DNA from: Corynespora cassiicola
Taxonomy: Eukaryota > Ascomycota > Dothideomycetes > Pleosporales > Corynesporascaceae
Reading direction: 5' to 3'
Length of the DNA: 64,000 bases
Assembly (NCBI GenBank): GCA_022059125.1
Contig: JAEUWY010000001.1
Coordinates: 5,270,001-5,334,000, forward strand
Shown here: one piece after another, positions 38,183 to 49,775 of the stretch
Position numbering within the stretch: the stretch's first letter is position 1
Layout of the letters: each line of letters opens with the position of its first letter
Translations under genes and position numbers: made by a program
The notes under the pieces: model-generated
What the model saw: only the letters and a program-made list of their open reading frames with translations
Database searches by the model: none
Told to the model about the DNA's origin: nothing

Positions 38183-39370
38183 TCAACCTGCTGCCTCCCG
38201 GTAGAAGCTAATGGCATTGTTACCTCCGCCCAACGCAAACATCTCGCTTCTCGTGCTCTTCGGTAACCATTTGGCCGTCCAGAGGGGCTTGTCTCCATGA
38301 GAATGGGTAGCCACGCACGAGCGAGTCTCAATGCGCCAGATCTTGGCCTTGGAGTCATGGGAACTTTCAAAGTCAGCGGAGTTAAGACAAATTCCAAGCC
38401 TCAATTCCTCGGGCCATAAGACAGACGCATTACTTACCCGCTGAGCAGGTACTCCCCTGTATCACTCCAATCCAGAGTGAGGACCCATCCTCCATGACCT
38501 GTGAAGTTTGCAACCTGCTCTCCCGAATTGACGTCGTAGAGTGCGATGATTCGGGCATCTCCAGCAGCCGCGAGCAACTTCGAAGCAGGCGAAAAGGATA
38601 CTGAGCGAATTGGGTGAACAAGTCCAGCGAGAGAGTGCGCTAGGCGACCAGTGTCGTTGTTGAAGACGTAAATCGAGCCGTTCTCGTGCCCTGATGTTGT
38701 GAATCGACCATCTCGGCTCTATGAATAACTGTTAACAGACCTAGATTTACTAAGAGGATTTTTGAAGCATACCAAATCCACGCAAAGCCCAAAGCTCCCC
38801 TTGGTCTCGTATTCTCTGATTTTGGGCATGCCCTCTTCGCTGAGGCCCCATACATTTACTTTACCATTGATGCTACTGCTCGCGAGATAATTGCCATCGG
38901 CGCTCAAAGCAATCGCCCAAACATCACCTGGCTTGTTCTCATCTGCATCATGTTAGCCATGTCTTGTAATAGAAAAGCCTCGGTTACGATGCAGTCGTAA
39001 CTGGAAGGCATACCCACCAACAATCTCTCCATCCGCCTCCCACATGCCATCTTCTCCCTGTTTCCATATTTTGACTTTTCCCTCAAAGCCCGCACTAGCA
39101 GCACGCTTCGCTTCCTTTGCGGTGACAAGGTGGTGAATCCCAAGCGGATGGGCGCCTTCAATGGTTTGTACTAGGGGAAAGTCTGCTTCAGTGGTGCTAT
39201 GCACGCGAATGGAGCTTGAACCAGATGCGGAGAGAAGCTGAGTAGGTGTTGGCGCGAGAGCGAAAACGTCGGACGGGTGGGCGTTATCCAAGGTGTGGAG
39301 GGTGAGGTATTGCTTGGACTAAAAAAAAGTCAGAACTCAAAGTCAAGGGTTTGGGAAGAGTAATTACCAT
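38183..39370 (-). CDS. SKI8: SKI8/REC14-like WD40 protein
   Basis: Model: complement(join(38183..38363, 38438..38718, 38773..38942, 39018..39318, 39368..39370)), 311 aa. The N-terminus MSKQYLTLHTLDNAHPSDVFAL and repeated WD-type strands (SSINGKVNVWGL, SGHENGSIYVF, TLDWSDTGEYLLSGSHDSKAKIW) match Ski8. The protein is a subunit of the cytoplasmic Ski complex feeding 3'-5' RNA decay by the exosome, and in many fungi also works in meiotic recombination with Spo11. The first coding exon holds only the ATG (39368-39370), followed by an intron ending in a T8 run and AG at 39319. The other splices are fixed by continuity: EIVDENKPGDVWAI, LCVDLSRDGRF and LLSGSHDSK. The gene is divergent from guanylate kinase. 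Confidence 0.9.
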
Positions 39371-39628
39371 GACCGGCGAGCTGATGCGCAGCTCAGTGCT
39401 GCTTGTGTTACAATATCGGGGGGGTTGCTTGTTCACGAGGCCATGCAAGAGTTGCGGTAGAATGCGAGAGCATACAACACGAAAACGCGATGTCACCAGG
39501 TCCCGCCATGATCGCATGGCCGATGCCCCGCAGTGCAAACTAAGCAAACACCAGACCCTGCCCTCACCGCCAATCACACCGCAAAAAGCAAAACCGACCT
39601 GCAGTAGCCCCCCCCAATCCGTCCCTCG
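39371..39628. promoter_or_regulatory. Shared SKI8-GUK1 intergenic promoter
   Basis: Only 258 bases separate the divergent ATGs of SKI8 (- strand) and the long guanylate kinase form (+ strand), so both transcripts must start from this interval or inside the other gene's leader. No TATA element is evident. Confidence 0.6.
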
Positions 39629-40499
39629 ATGCCATTGAATCTCTCTCCAAGTTCGCGAGCGCTGCCTAAAGCCTTTACTCGATCGTCACAGTCGCACACA
39701 TTTTTACCAGGTTTTTCCTGTTTGAACCGCCCCTTCAGTACTATCCCAACCACCCCTTGCCGAACCAGACCCCTCCACAGGACCACCTTTCGCGCCCCGC
39801 CTTCCCACACGTTCGCCTTCTCCATATCCGCAGTCATGAGCAACCCAGGTTCCGCCGCTATCCAAGCGCACGTCCCTATCGTCATCAGCGGGCCTTCGGG
39901 TGCGGGAAAAAGCACTATCCTGAAGCGCCTCTTCGACGAATTCCCCGACCGCTTCGGCTTCAGCATCTCCCACACCACGCGCTCTCCCCGTACAGGCGAA
40001 GAGAATGGTCGTGAATATCACTTTGTGACAAAGGAGGAGTTCCTGGATCTTGTGGACAAGAAGGGTTTCATTGAGCATGCCCAGTTCGGTGGAAACCACT
40101 ATGGTACCAGCATCCAGGCGGTCCAAGATATTGCGGAGAAGGGACGGACGTGCATTCTGGATATTGAGATGGAGGTACAGAGCCTTGAAGCATCTGATGA
40201 GAGCGTATGAAAGAGTACTAACGATTCTGTAGGGCGTGAAGCAGGTCGCAAACCACCCCACGTTCTCTCGTCCGCGCTTCCTCTTCCTGTCTCCTCCCTC
40301 GCCGGAGGTTCTCGAGCAGAGACTCAGGAGCAGAGCTACGGACAAGGAGGAGGCAATCCTGAAGAGGCTGAACCAGGCCAAGGTGGAAATGGAGTTCGCA
40401 AAGAGCCCAGAGGCGCCGCACGACAAGATCGTAGTGAACGACGACTTGGACAAGGCATACAAGGAGGTCAGGGACTTTATCGTAGGCAGCGATGCATGA
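39629..40499 (+). CDS. GUK1: Guanylate kinase, with possible mitochondrial N-terminal extension
   Basis: Model: join(39629..40174, 40233..40499). It phosphorylates GMP to GDP with ATP. The long form is 270 aa; a second in-frame ATG at 39836 gives a 201-aa form of normal guanylate kinase length. Motifs: P-loop [12 protein letters not shown], the GMP-binding [20 protein letters not shown], and the lid region [17 protein letters not shown]. The first 69 residues of the long form contain many Arg, Ser, Thr and Pro and no Asp or Glu, as in a mitochondrial presequence, suggesting dual cytosolic and mitochondrial products from alternative starts; this is inference. The single intron (40175-40232) has donor GTACAG and branch CTAAC. 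Confidence 0.94.
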
Positions 40500-41717
40500 G
40501 CATATTGCATAGGGCAATCATCACACATAGGAGACGAGATAGATGCATGATACCACACCACATAGACAAAAGGCACAAAAGTATTTTGACAAGACATTGT
40601 CAATTGAATTGATAGATAGTAATACTATCTAAGCCATCTTTTTTGGTTCATCAGATACCGTCGTAGGCAAAGTTGTAACAGCAGCGGCCGCCCTACCACT
40701 TTGGGATTCAGGCAGCCTCAGGGCTTGACTCTATTTGCTTCTTCATCACCTGAACCAATGGCTGAATGAACCTGGCTTGTTCGACCAAGCACAGCCAGCC
40801 TACCCAACAAGCCCCAAGCCCAACCTTTCGGCCAGACCCTAGACCCAGAAGGTAGCTGGCTTCAGATCCTGTAAATGATTGACTGTTCCTCGCGTCAAGA
40901 ATAAGCCCCATTGAGTTACCTTCCTCAGCACACCCATATCACTGGACATGTGGAAGGCAATCGCATAACCACAAACTGGACGAAAGAACCCTCCATCACT
41001 ATACCACCCTCTTGCCCCTAGCCCCTCCTCACTGCTGTCTCTTCATCTCAGCCACACCAACTTCAGAACCAGCGGACTCATATCATCGTCCAGGTGCCAG
41101 CCATCCATCCGTGGGCGTCGAAAAAGAGACAGTAATGAGTGCAGGCGGGAAAAGAGGCAGAAAGGTGATGTTCTGATGGAGCGATGGAGGCCGCGCTTCT
41201 ATGGCGGATCGTTGCTGAAAGTGCGGTTGGTGAGAACCGGAGTCCGGGGACTTTCTCCCAAAGCAAGTGAGAGCTGCCTGTGCAAGCAGGGAGGCACTCT
41301 GTGAGTGAGCTTCGTGCGCGATTCTTTGAACGAGGAACGTGAAGAAAAGAAGAAAGGTGAGGTACGGGCAAGAATTTATTCGAAGGACTGGGGCAGGGTC
41401 AACGTTTTTCCGCGCGCTAGGACCCGAGCTAGGCAACAACCGGCCTGGTGCCTGGGACAAGGATGTCGGTGCCTGTGTGAAGCTCGTCTTTCTTTCACGC
41501 GCCGGAGCAACAGCTTTACCCTAAAAGACGTGTCCCGCTTGCCTCTGGCCCTTTGTTCCCCGCCGGCATTCAATTCAGCGTCCAACAGCCCCCGGACCTC
41601 TACGTGTCTTGCACCTCCGTTACTCGCGCGCGAAAGGCCCTTCCATAACATTCTCCAGAGCTCCGCGCAAAGCTCTACCTCGACTTATACCACCCAACAC
41701 ACCACCACCAGTCCGCA
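40500..41717. other. Intergenic region
   Basis: 1.2 kb between GUK1 and RAE1, both on the + strand. No gene recognised; the final ~200 bases are C-rich and lead into the RAE1 start. Confidence 0.5.
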
Positions 41718-42916
41718 ATGGCGCTTTTCGGAAGTGCCCCGTCCTCCACCGCCCCGTCGACGACTGGCGACACCAGCAAAGATGTCGAGATCCCATCCAA
41801 CCAGCTCCCCAGCGACAGCATCTCCGACCTGATGTTTTCGCCCACCAATGACTTTTTGGCTGTCGCCAGCTGGGATCAGTGCGTCTACATCTACGAGATC
41901 AACAACGGCGGCGCGGTTGGAAAGTGGAAGTTCAAGGGACAGGGTGCCATCTTGGGCGTTGCGTGGTCCAAGGTAAGTTTTGCCCATGTTCGATCGTGAG
42001 AGACAAGACACTAACAGACATGCAGGATGGCACGCGCATTGCCGCCGGCGATACCAGTGGGAACCTCTATTTTGCTGACCTCCGCAATGCTCCGCCCTCT
42101 GGCGAAATCACCAAGCCCGCTCTGATCGAAGCAAAGGCCCACGGCGAATGCATCAAGAGCGTTCGCTTTTTCCAGACCAACGGTCAAGAGTTCCTGGCTA
42201 CTGGCTCCTGGGATAAGACGGTCAAGTTCTGGGATCTGCAGAAGTCGGATCCTATCGGCACTTTGCAGTGCGCTGAGCGAGTTTACAGCATGGACGTCAA
42301 GGACCAGCTCCTCGTCATTGCTACTGCCGAGCGTCACATCCACATGGTCAACCTGAACGACCCCACCAAGATCTACAAGACCATTACCAGCCCTCTCAAG
42401 TGGCAGACGAGGGTGGTCAGCTGCTTCTCGGACGCGTCTGGCTTCGCCGTTGGCTCCATCGAGGGCCGATGCGCCATTCAATATGTCGAAGACAAGGACA
42501 CTAGGTTGGTTTCCGACGCCTCAGCTCCATCCACTACTAACCACCCATCTAGCCTCAATTTCTCCTTCAAGTGCCACAGGCAGACTGACCCCGCCGCTCG
42601 CGACATTGCCAAGGTCTACTCGGTCAATGCCATCTCATTCCATCCCCAGCACGGCACTTTCAGTACCGCAGGCTCGGATGGAACGTTCCATTTCTGGGAC
42701 AAGGACGCCAAGCACCGTCTCAAGGGCTATCCCGAGGTCGGCGGCTCCATCACGGCCACGGGCTTCTCCAAGGACGGCAACATCTTCGCCTATGCTGTAT
42801 CGTACGACTGGAGCAAGGGCTACGCTGCCAACACTCCCTCATACCCCATCAAGCTCAAGTTGCACCCTGTTGCGGCCGACGAATGCAAGCCCCGCCCCGG
42901 CAGCAAAAAGCGGTAA
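41718..42916 (+). CDS. GLE2: RAE1/GLE2 mRNA export factor, WD40 protein
   Basis: Model: join(41718..41972, 42026..42504, 42553..42916), 365 aa, the normal length. Rae1/Gle2 is a seven-bladed propeller that binds the GLEBS motif of Nup98/Nup116 at nuclear pores and supports poly(A)+ RNA export. Diagnostic segments: SDSISDLMFSPTNDFLAVAS, FLATGSWDKTVKFWDL, VGSIEGRCAIQYVEDKD, FKCHR, VNAISFHPQHGTFSTAGSDG and YAVSYDWSKGY. The second intron (42505-42552, branch TACTAAC, acceptor TCTAG) is 48 nt without a stop, so the frame stays open if it is retained; splicing restores EDKDTSLNFSFKCHR, as in the family. Confidence 0.95.
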
Positions 42917-44219
42917 AACGTTGCAACTAAAGGACATTCCCCGTCTTGCTCACAGAGGAATTTGCAGTGCTCTGTTGAATGGCGCCATGGATTACCCTCT
43001 CCTACCGCGCCCTGCGTTGGCGCCCTAATCCCACGGAAAAGCAGGAGGATCAACCATATCAAGGCAAAAAAAAAAAGAGGAAATGCAATCAATTCCACTC
43101 CATCGACACTCAACCGGGATGAAAGAGAGCGGGAGGGTACTTGCGATGCTGGCGTTTGATTCATCTTTCCTCACCACCTTTTTGTCCTTTTCCATCTTGC
43201 TCATTTTTCCTCTTTTTTTGTTCAGATCACGGATGGTTGGGTTTGCATTAGCGTGATGGTGGCTTCCCCCGGCGTACTTTGGACGTAAATGTATTTAACT
43301 GACCCGTTTCCCCCCGCACATGAGATGCCATCCCGACCTCAGCCTGACTTCCTTGCCCCTCATCTCTGATTAGGTACCACACGTTAAACATGGTTTATGG
43401 GTCTCTGCGTGTTTTCTTTCTTCTTTTTCGAGTCGTGCATGATGGATGGATGGATGGGGAAGGAAGGGGGAGAAAATGGGAGATGCGGATGGGGTCTTGA
43501 CCGCATAAATGCATGCATACATGCATGGGATCAGACGGAAACGGATGTAGGACGAAGGGAAGAAAACAGTGGGAGGAGGGAAAATGAAGGTGTGCAGTGG
43601 GCGCAAAACCACCTATGCAAATGTTTCGAGTAGAAATGGGAATCGAGTTTAGTTTTTTCAAAACGGGTTGAAAGAAAGAAGACCAAAAAAAAAAAGTTTG
43701 CTCAACGTGAAATCTGCAGTGTTGTTGCGTGAAGTAAGCCCGGGCAGGCATAATACGACGTGTAGAGTCTTGACGGATGATGGACACATTGATAAACGTT
43801 TTCATTACGGATATAGATGCACACGCTCGATATGCTTGCTGCCCACCACACGCTCGTTTAGCTCGCTGACAGGTCGCTATGCTATACCGTGGTCCCAATC
43901 GCTCAACCGGAGAGGCTCTGGTCGCACCTGACTGACTGGCTAGCTGGCTGGCTGAGACATTTCCCTTTCCCAAAACAGAGAGAGGGTGGATGGAAGGAGA
44001 CACCGAGAGGTCTTCAGGAAAACAAACCAACGCCGTATCGCTCACGCTCCAAAAAGGTGAGCACCATGTTACGCCAACTCGCCAGCCAACCCTTCAATCG
44101 ATCAATCACAAAGATCCCTAGGAAGCGCCCAAAAAACGCCCTACCATCAGTCCCTCTTTTTCTCTCCCCGTATCAATCCTTCTTCCTTGATACAGCCAAA
44201 ACCAACTAAAATCATCATC
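42917..44219. other. Intergenic region between convergent RAE1 and RAD52
   Basis: 1.3 kb between two convergent genes. It contains A-rich runs (about 43066-43078, 43686-43697), a short GGATGGAT repeat near 43443 and CATG/CATA repeats near 43510. No gene recognised. Confidence 0.5.
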
Positions 44220-46155
44220 TCACGACCCCGCCACCGCACCCGCATCCGCTCCATTCTCTGCTCCATTCGGCACACCCCCATCGACCTTCTGCCTCTTTGC
44301 CTCATGCTCCGCCGCCTCCCCACCCCCCTTTCCCGCTACATTCTGATTGCTCACATCCTGCAGCGGCGGCCTCTTGACCCCGCCCGCAAACGTGGGGGGC
44401 TTGTAGGCGCCACGATTCGCAGACGGGCTCATCATGGCGCCCGCGCCCGGCATGCCGATTCGGCGGTTCGGGTCTTGGTGAGGGTTGATGAAGTTGGGGC
44501 GGGCGGGAGCAGGGGCGGGGCCGGGGCCGGGTCCGGGTCCGGGTCCGGGCCCGCGGGATGAGGTGGCTGCGGCGGCGGCGAGGGCAGGAGCGGGAGGTGG
44601 AGGGGCGTTGACCTCCTGGCGGGTCACTTTGACGGAGCGTGAGTGGTCGAAGCCTGGAGTGCGCATGTGTTTTGGTACGGGGGATTCGGCGTGTGGATTG
44701 AAGGCGGGAAGGTTGGACACGCCTTCGGTGCTCTGCATTAGTTCAGCGGCACGGGAGGTCACAAAGCCAACGGCCGGCTTGTTGTTTTGTTGCGGGATAG
44801 GGCCTGGTGTTTGAGGGGCGACTTGAGGTTGCTGTGCCTGCGGTGGCGTTGGACGGAAAGGCTGTTTCGTAGGCTGCTGAGCATTCTGGTTCTGGACATT
44901 GTTCTGGTTTGGGGGCTTGACTGGCGCGTGAACATCAGTCGTCGGTGGTGGCGGTCCCTTCCCTCTATTCAAATCAGATCGGCCATTGTTTTGCTGTTGA
45001 TTTGGGGCCTGTGGGCCTCTACTATTTTGCGGGTTTATCGCCGGCCGTCCGGGACCTTGATTTTGTTGTTGTTGCTGATGTGGCGGTGGGCGGGTAGGCG
45101 GTACACTCTGTCTTGATATGTTCATTGGCCGTGATGGGCCAGAATTCGGTGCCGGAGTAGACCGACCTGATGTCCCGGCACTTTGACCGTTGGGCGCTTT
45201 TGATGCTTCCAGCGCGTTGATTGCCGTCTCTTCAAATGTGAACTCATCTCCACCGTGCTCGGTAATCTCCACGCCGTCAAACAGATTGCCGTCGTATTCA
45301 TCATCGAACTCCCCAGCAACCGAATTCAAATGCTCCGAATGCGTGCGAGAGACTTGATCAGGTCTGGTGGATGCATGTTGTGGCTCCACCTTGATACCCG
45401 ATGCCTCTGGCCTTGATTGAGGTTGGTAGCCTTCATGCCTGTAAAGCCGACTTTCGTCAAACTTGGGCGGATTGACTTTCATCTTCTCCATAGCCCTCAA
45501 ATATGTCTTATCATATAGACAATTGCCGAGGACATTGCCAAAGGTGCGCAGCGCGCGCTTCAATCCGTCCGTCGCCGCTTCCTTCTTTGCCTTCTCGAAT
45601 GCTGTCGCTTTGCCTTTCAAATTTTCGCATGAGCCATAGCCAATGTCCTGCGCACTGTCAGATGGAATGCGCTACAAATTTACTTAATACATACCTCGTG
45701 ATACGTGCCATCTTTCAGCGTGATGCGCACGATTATCGAGAGACCCAATGTGACCCTGCCGCTTGAAGACTCGTCGACCTACACGTTATAAGAAACTGCA
45801 TTGGCATCACATAGCCGGGACAACATACAAAATCCACCTGCACCTGTTGCAGGGAGCTGGACCAGCCGTTGAACCCAAACACCTCGTTCGCGAGCGCTAT
45901 CGCCTTGTTCCCTTCCAGATACCAAACTTTTGTACCGCCATGACCTTTCCTGTTTGACAGATATTCCGGACCGAGCTGCTTGTTGAGCCGGCTCTGCAAC
46001 GTCGCGATATTCTGTGCGGTATAATTGCTCACGACGCGCTCGTCGAACGGGTTCTTGACCTTGTCAGACTGGTACTGCTCGCCGGGGCTGTGTGGTATTA
46101 GCACTTTGGAATTCTGGAGGCCGGCAGTGTCGCTATGAGGCACTCACGCAGGCAT
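44220..46155 (-). CDS. RAD52: RAD52 homologous recombination mediator
   Basis: Model: complement(join(44220..45647, 45695..45778, 45829..46087, 46148..46155)), 592 aa. The N-terminal ~200 residues are the conserved Rad52/22 DNA-binding ring domain: [74 protein letters not shown] and [17 protein letters not shown]. The rest is a low-complexity Pro/Gln/Asn tail, including a Gly-Pro/Ala-Pro dipeptide run (about 44508-44555) and [17 protein letters not shown], probably the Rad51-binding area. Rad52 anneals single strands and loads Rad51 on RPA-coated DNA. The first exon codes only MP and part of Ala before a 60-nt intron. That start was preferred because it gives MPAPGEQYQ, like the family, whereas reading through the intron gives an unrelated N-terminus. 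Confidence 0.94.
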
Positions 46156-46597
46156 TGTCGAGGCGTCAAGAGTTGGTGGTGGGCATGGAGAGGGGCTGAG
46201 ATGAGGTCGTTGGCAGTGGCTGGATGACGCGCTCACCACGGCGCGTGTCGAGCGCTGAGTCACGTGTACTCCCCCTCGCCGCCTCGCAGGCAACACTGGC
46301 AGAAAGAGCCTACTGAATCGGCCAACACGGCATCTGCCTGCTCATTGAGAGTCTCTACACAAGTCATTGGTCAAACTTTGCGGAGAACTAAATTTGGGAT
46401 CGATAAAGTAGATTCCATTATTGAAAAGTCTTAATTGAAATGGAACGATCTCGTATATCAGGCCCTCAGAACGCCTGCCCATGCATGTTGATGATACCAC
46501 CCCAATCTAGAATCAAACCGGTGGCACCTTTTCCGGACCCGGAAAATCAAACAAAAAAAATGGATGACGGATAGAATACAACAAAATCGCGACGCGA
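46156..46597. other. Gap between RAD52 start and KEX1 stop
   Basis: 442 bases with both genes on the - strand: the RAD52 promoter side and the KEX1 3' flank. No other feature. Confidence 0.5.
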
Positions 46598-48628
46598 CTA
46601 AGACTTCTCCCTTCCTGCCATTCTTCGCTCCCTATCGCTTCCGCTTCCCTCTCCATCGCTGCTCGCGCCTCCAAGGCTGAACGTCGAGTCGTTTGCGGGC
46701 ACCCTGTTCTTCTCACGGCCGTTGAGAGGCCTCTTTGCGCCCTCGTCGAGGTCATCTAGCTCCCGCTCGTCGAAATCGGCAGCCTCGATATCGCGGTTGC
46801 GGTCTCGTCTGCGGAAGTTCTCGAGGCCCATGCCGGCCATGAGTGACTCGCGGCCGTCCTCACCCTCGAGGCCCCTGACCCCCTTGTATCCAGCTCGGCG
46901 GCGGCGTTCACGCCAGACAAAGTAGCCCCAAAGACCAGCAACAATAACGACAACAACCAGGGCGACTTCCCCAGAGCGGTAGTAGGCCTTCCACTCGGCC
47001 TCTTTCAACTCCTTGGTCTTGTCCTCCTCGGCCTTGGTGGAGTTGGGATGGGCTCCAACACTGGTCAGCGGGCCCTTCTCGCCGTCGATGCGGCTGTCAG
47101 ATGGTTCGCCACCAATGGAGTCAATGTCAACGCCCATGAAGCGGTCGAGCATGTCCCTTGTACGCCTGGGGTAGTCAAAGGGAACCATGTGGCTGGAGTT
47201 GTAGAAAACGACGTAGGTGAGATTCCTCGCCTCTTGGTACGTTCCTGCGGGCTCGCCCTCGAAAGTCCAGTCACGGCGGGGTGCCCAAACGCCAGGAGAA
47301 ATCTCGAAGCCCTTTCCACCATTCCAGATCATCTTATCAATCATGGCCTCGGTACCCAAGTGGTTGCAAATGAAATCTTGGTCTCCAGAGAAGAGCAATA
47401 CGGGGATTTCGGCGATGAGATCAGGGAGGAACTTGACGGAGGGTTCGCTGTTGACGGCCCGGAAGTTGGCGGAAACAGCTCCGTTGCATTCAGTCCAGCC
47501 TGTCTTCTTGTCAGGGTTGATGTGGAGAGCCTTGATGACATCCTGGCGGTGCAGGTAAGGAGTGACACTGGTAAGATCCGGGGGCCAGTTCATTCCACAG
47601 GAAGAGTCGTCACGTAGCCGGACATCGTACATGTTCAGGCACTGCTGCATGCGGTCTGCCTTCTGGTCTTTCGTCTCCTCAAGGATCGAAACAAGAATGG
47701 CTTCGCAATCGGGTGTATCGACATGATCGGCGCCACCTTCGTTCAGCTTGTTGATGCAAGTCATTTGCTGCTTCTCAACGCGCTTCGCAGAGTCGGACTC
47801 GGCCGTGATGAGGCCCATTTTGTAGGCATATGGGAGGTAGGAGAGGTATTGGTCCACGGGCGAGATCCAGCCATTTCCGATGAGAATACCCTTTAGCGCC
47901 CACGGGCGCTTTTGAGGGTCCTTGTTCCGGTTGAGGATGCCGCGTGCAATGTACGGGATGTGCTGGCCAGCATACGATTCACCAGCGATGTAGATCTAGA
48001 TGTGGCGTTAGCAAACGTACAATGTTTCAGGTCGTCGGGCTTCGACTCACGTCGTCGTGTTCATATTCGGGGAAGAGGGCGAACCACTTCTCCAGGAAGA
48101 GAACAAAGTGATCCGTCATCTGGTCGAGCTCCTTGAGGTAGCTGTCGGTGTTGACGTAGCTGAAGCCGGTGCCCACGGGCTGGTCGACGAATAGCAGGTT
48201 GGCAAACTCGTCCCACGAGCCATTATTGTACTCGAGGTTGCCGCCCTCTCTGACCCTGTAGGGTCCAACCTCCATCATGGCACCGTCCATGGAACTGCAG
48301 CCGGGGCCGCCATTCAGCCAGATGACGGTGCGCTGGCGGTTCGCAATGTGGCGGTTCTGGTAGTGCCAGAAGAACAGGTTTCCGTTGTGCTCGGAATCGA
48401 CCTCGATGTGGCTATCCAAACGGTCAGTGTGCTGCTGGAATGCGACGCGCGGCGGCCTACTCACCCAGCGTGCATCTTCAACAGTGGCTCGGGGGCGCCA
48501 GGAAGCTCATGCACAAAGTAATCCGCCTGCGATTTCTCTGCACCGCCAACGGGGAGCCATGCCAGCGACGCGGCCAGACCGGCCACGAGGGCAGCCCGCC
48601 ATCGCGACGGGCCAGAGGTGAAGGACAT
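46598..48628 (-). CDS. KEX1: KEX1 serine carboxypeptidase, Golgi type I membrane protein
   Basis: Model: complement(join(46598..47995, 48051..48411, 48465..48628)), 640 aa. Pheromone-processing carboxypeptidase D, which removes C-terminal Lys/Arg after Kex2 cleavage in the late Golgi. A signal peptide ([20 protein letters not shown]) is followed by an S10 peptidase domain: [37 protein letters not shown] (catalytic Ser), [12 protein letters not shown] (Asp) and [14 protein letters not shown] (His). After the domain come a charged linker, one transmembrane helix ([18 protein letters not shown]) and an acidic cytosolic tail of ~100 residues, exactly the Kex1 layout. Both introns are near the 5' end and are fixed by motif continuity ([25 protein letters not shown]). 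Confidence 0.96.
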
Positions 48629-49511
48629 GGCGGATGCGAAAGCGAGTCAAGTCGAGTCGGGGGGAGGATAGAGACCGGAAGGAGACCGGAGCGCTGTCGC
48701 TATCTCATGGACCTCCGCAAGGCGTTGAGGAAGGACGGGGCCGGATGTGTTGAGGCCAACAAAGGAGATGTGTGTAGGGAGTGGAGGAGAATAGGCGCTG
48801 GGGGCTTGCGCGCAGGTCGTGTCGTGCGGGAGGCCTCGGAGCATTCACGTCGCGGCGTCGAAAGGGAATAGGTGGCACTGCCAGTCTGCGGCGGCTGACG
48901 AGTCGCTGCAGGGGTCCTCTAAGGGAGAAGGCCAGAATGCACGGCGAAGGATGGCCGAGCGCGGGAGTCGGTCGAGAGGTATGCCCGAACGGTCTATCGC
49001 TGCTGCAGCAGGTCAAAGGAGGCGAGCACTTGGCGACAGCATCAAGTATGGCCAGCGCCGGCGGGTTGTCTCGCAGTATTTATCGAGGGCGCGCAGCTGA
49101 GGGCACCTGGGTTCTCGAAGCTTTGTCCAAAAGTTCCGCCGCGTAGGGCGAGCACCAAGCACCGGGCCAATCAAGCGCATACGGCTACCTAGATTCCCGA
49201 GTTTCAAGTGCCTCTCCTGCCCATCAACAGCCCTTCTACTCCCCCTCTGAGACTGCTGGAGCTTTACGCTCTGCCTCAAGCCTGTATCACATCGCTTCCT
49301 AAATTTCGAGGCACGCATCACCCTCGGCTCGACGGCCGCTGGCCTAGAGGAGAGGCGCCATGTACCAATCACTGCACGGTGGGGGATCCAACGAGGCGTC
49401 AAGTTTAGGCCTCAAGCCTCGAACGACAGCGGGACGATGCACATGTCTGGAGATGTGAAGAATGCCATCCTTGGTGTTTACATCCCGTACGAGGGCAGTT
49501 TGCGCATCTGC

Positions 49512-49553
<42 letters not shown>

Positions 49554-49775
49554 GCTAGCCCCGGAGCTGCTCCGCGACTGCATCCCCTACTAGTATATCT
49601 ATACGTCCTCCTCTAAATGCCTCGCCAGCCAACCCTCTTGGGGAGCTGGTGCCAGATGCAGCCTCCATGCTGCCATTGGAACCTACCGAAACCGGCACCC
49701 ATGCGCCGTCTTGTAGAAGACTGCGTGCCACAGTGGCGCAGAACCACACTCGCGGCTTTGCGTGTGGCCATGCTA
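48629..49775. other. Intergenic region
   Basis: 1.15 kb containing the KEX1 promoter and the SFM1 3' flank. A CTG microsatellite lies at 49513-49551. Open frames here show no motif. Confidence 0.5.
49513..49551. repeat. CTG microsatellite
   Basis: About thirteen uninterrupted CTG units (CAG on the other strand), the longest trinucleotide repeat in the window and outside any gene model. Confidence 0.9.
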
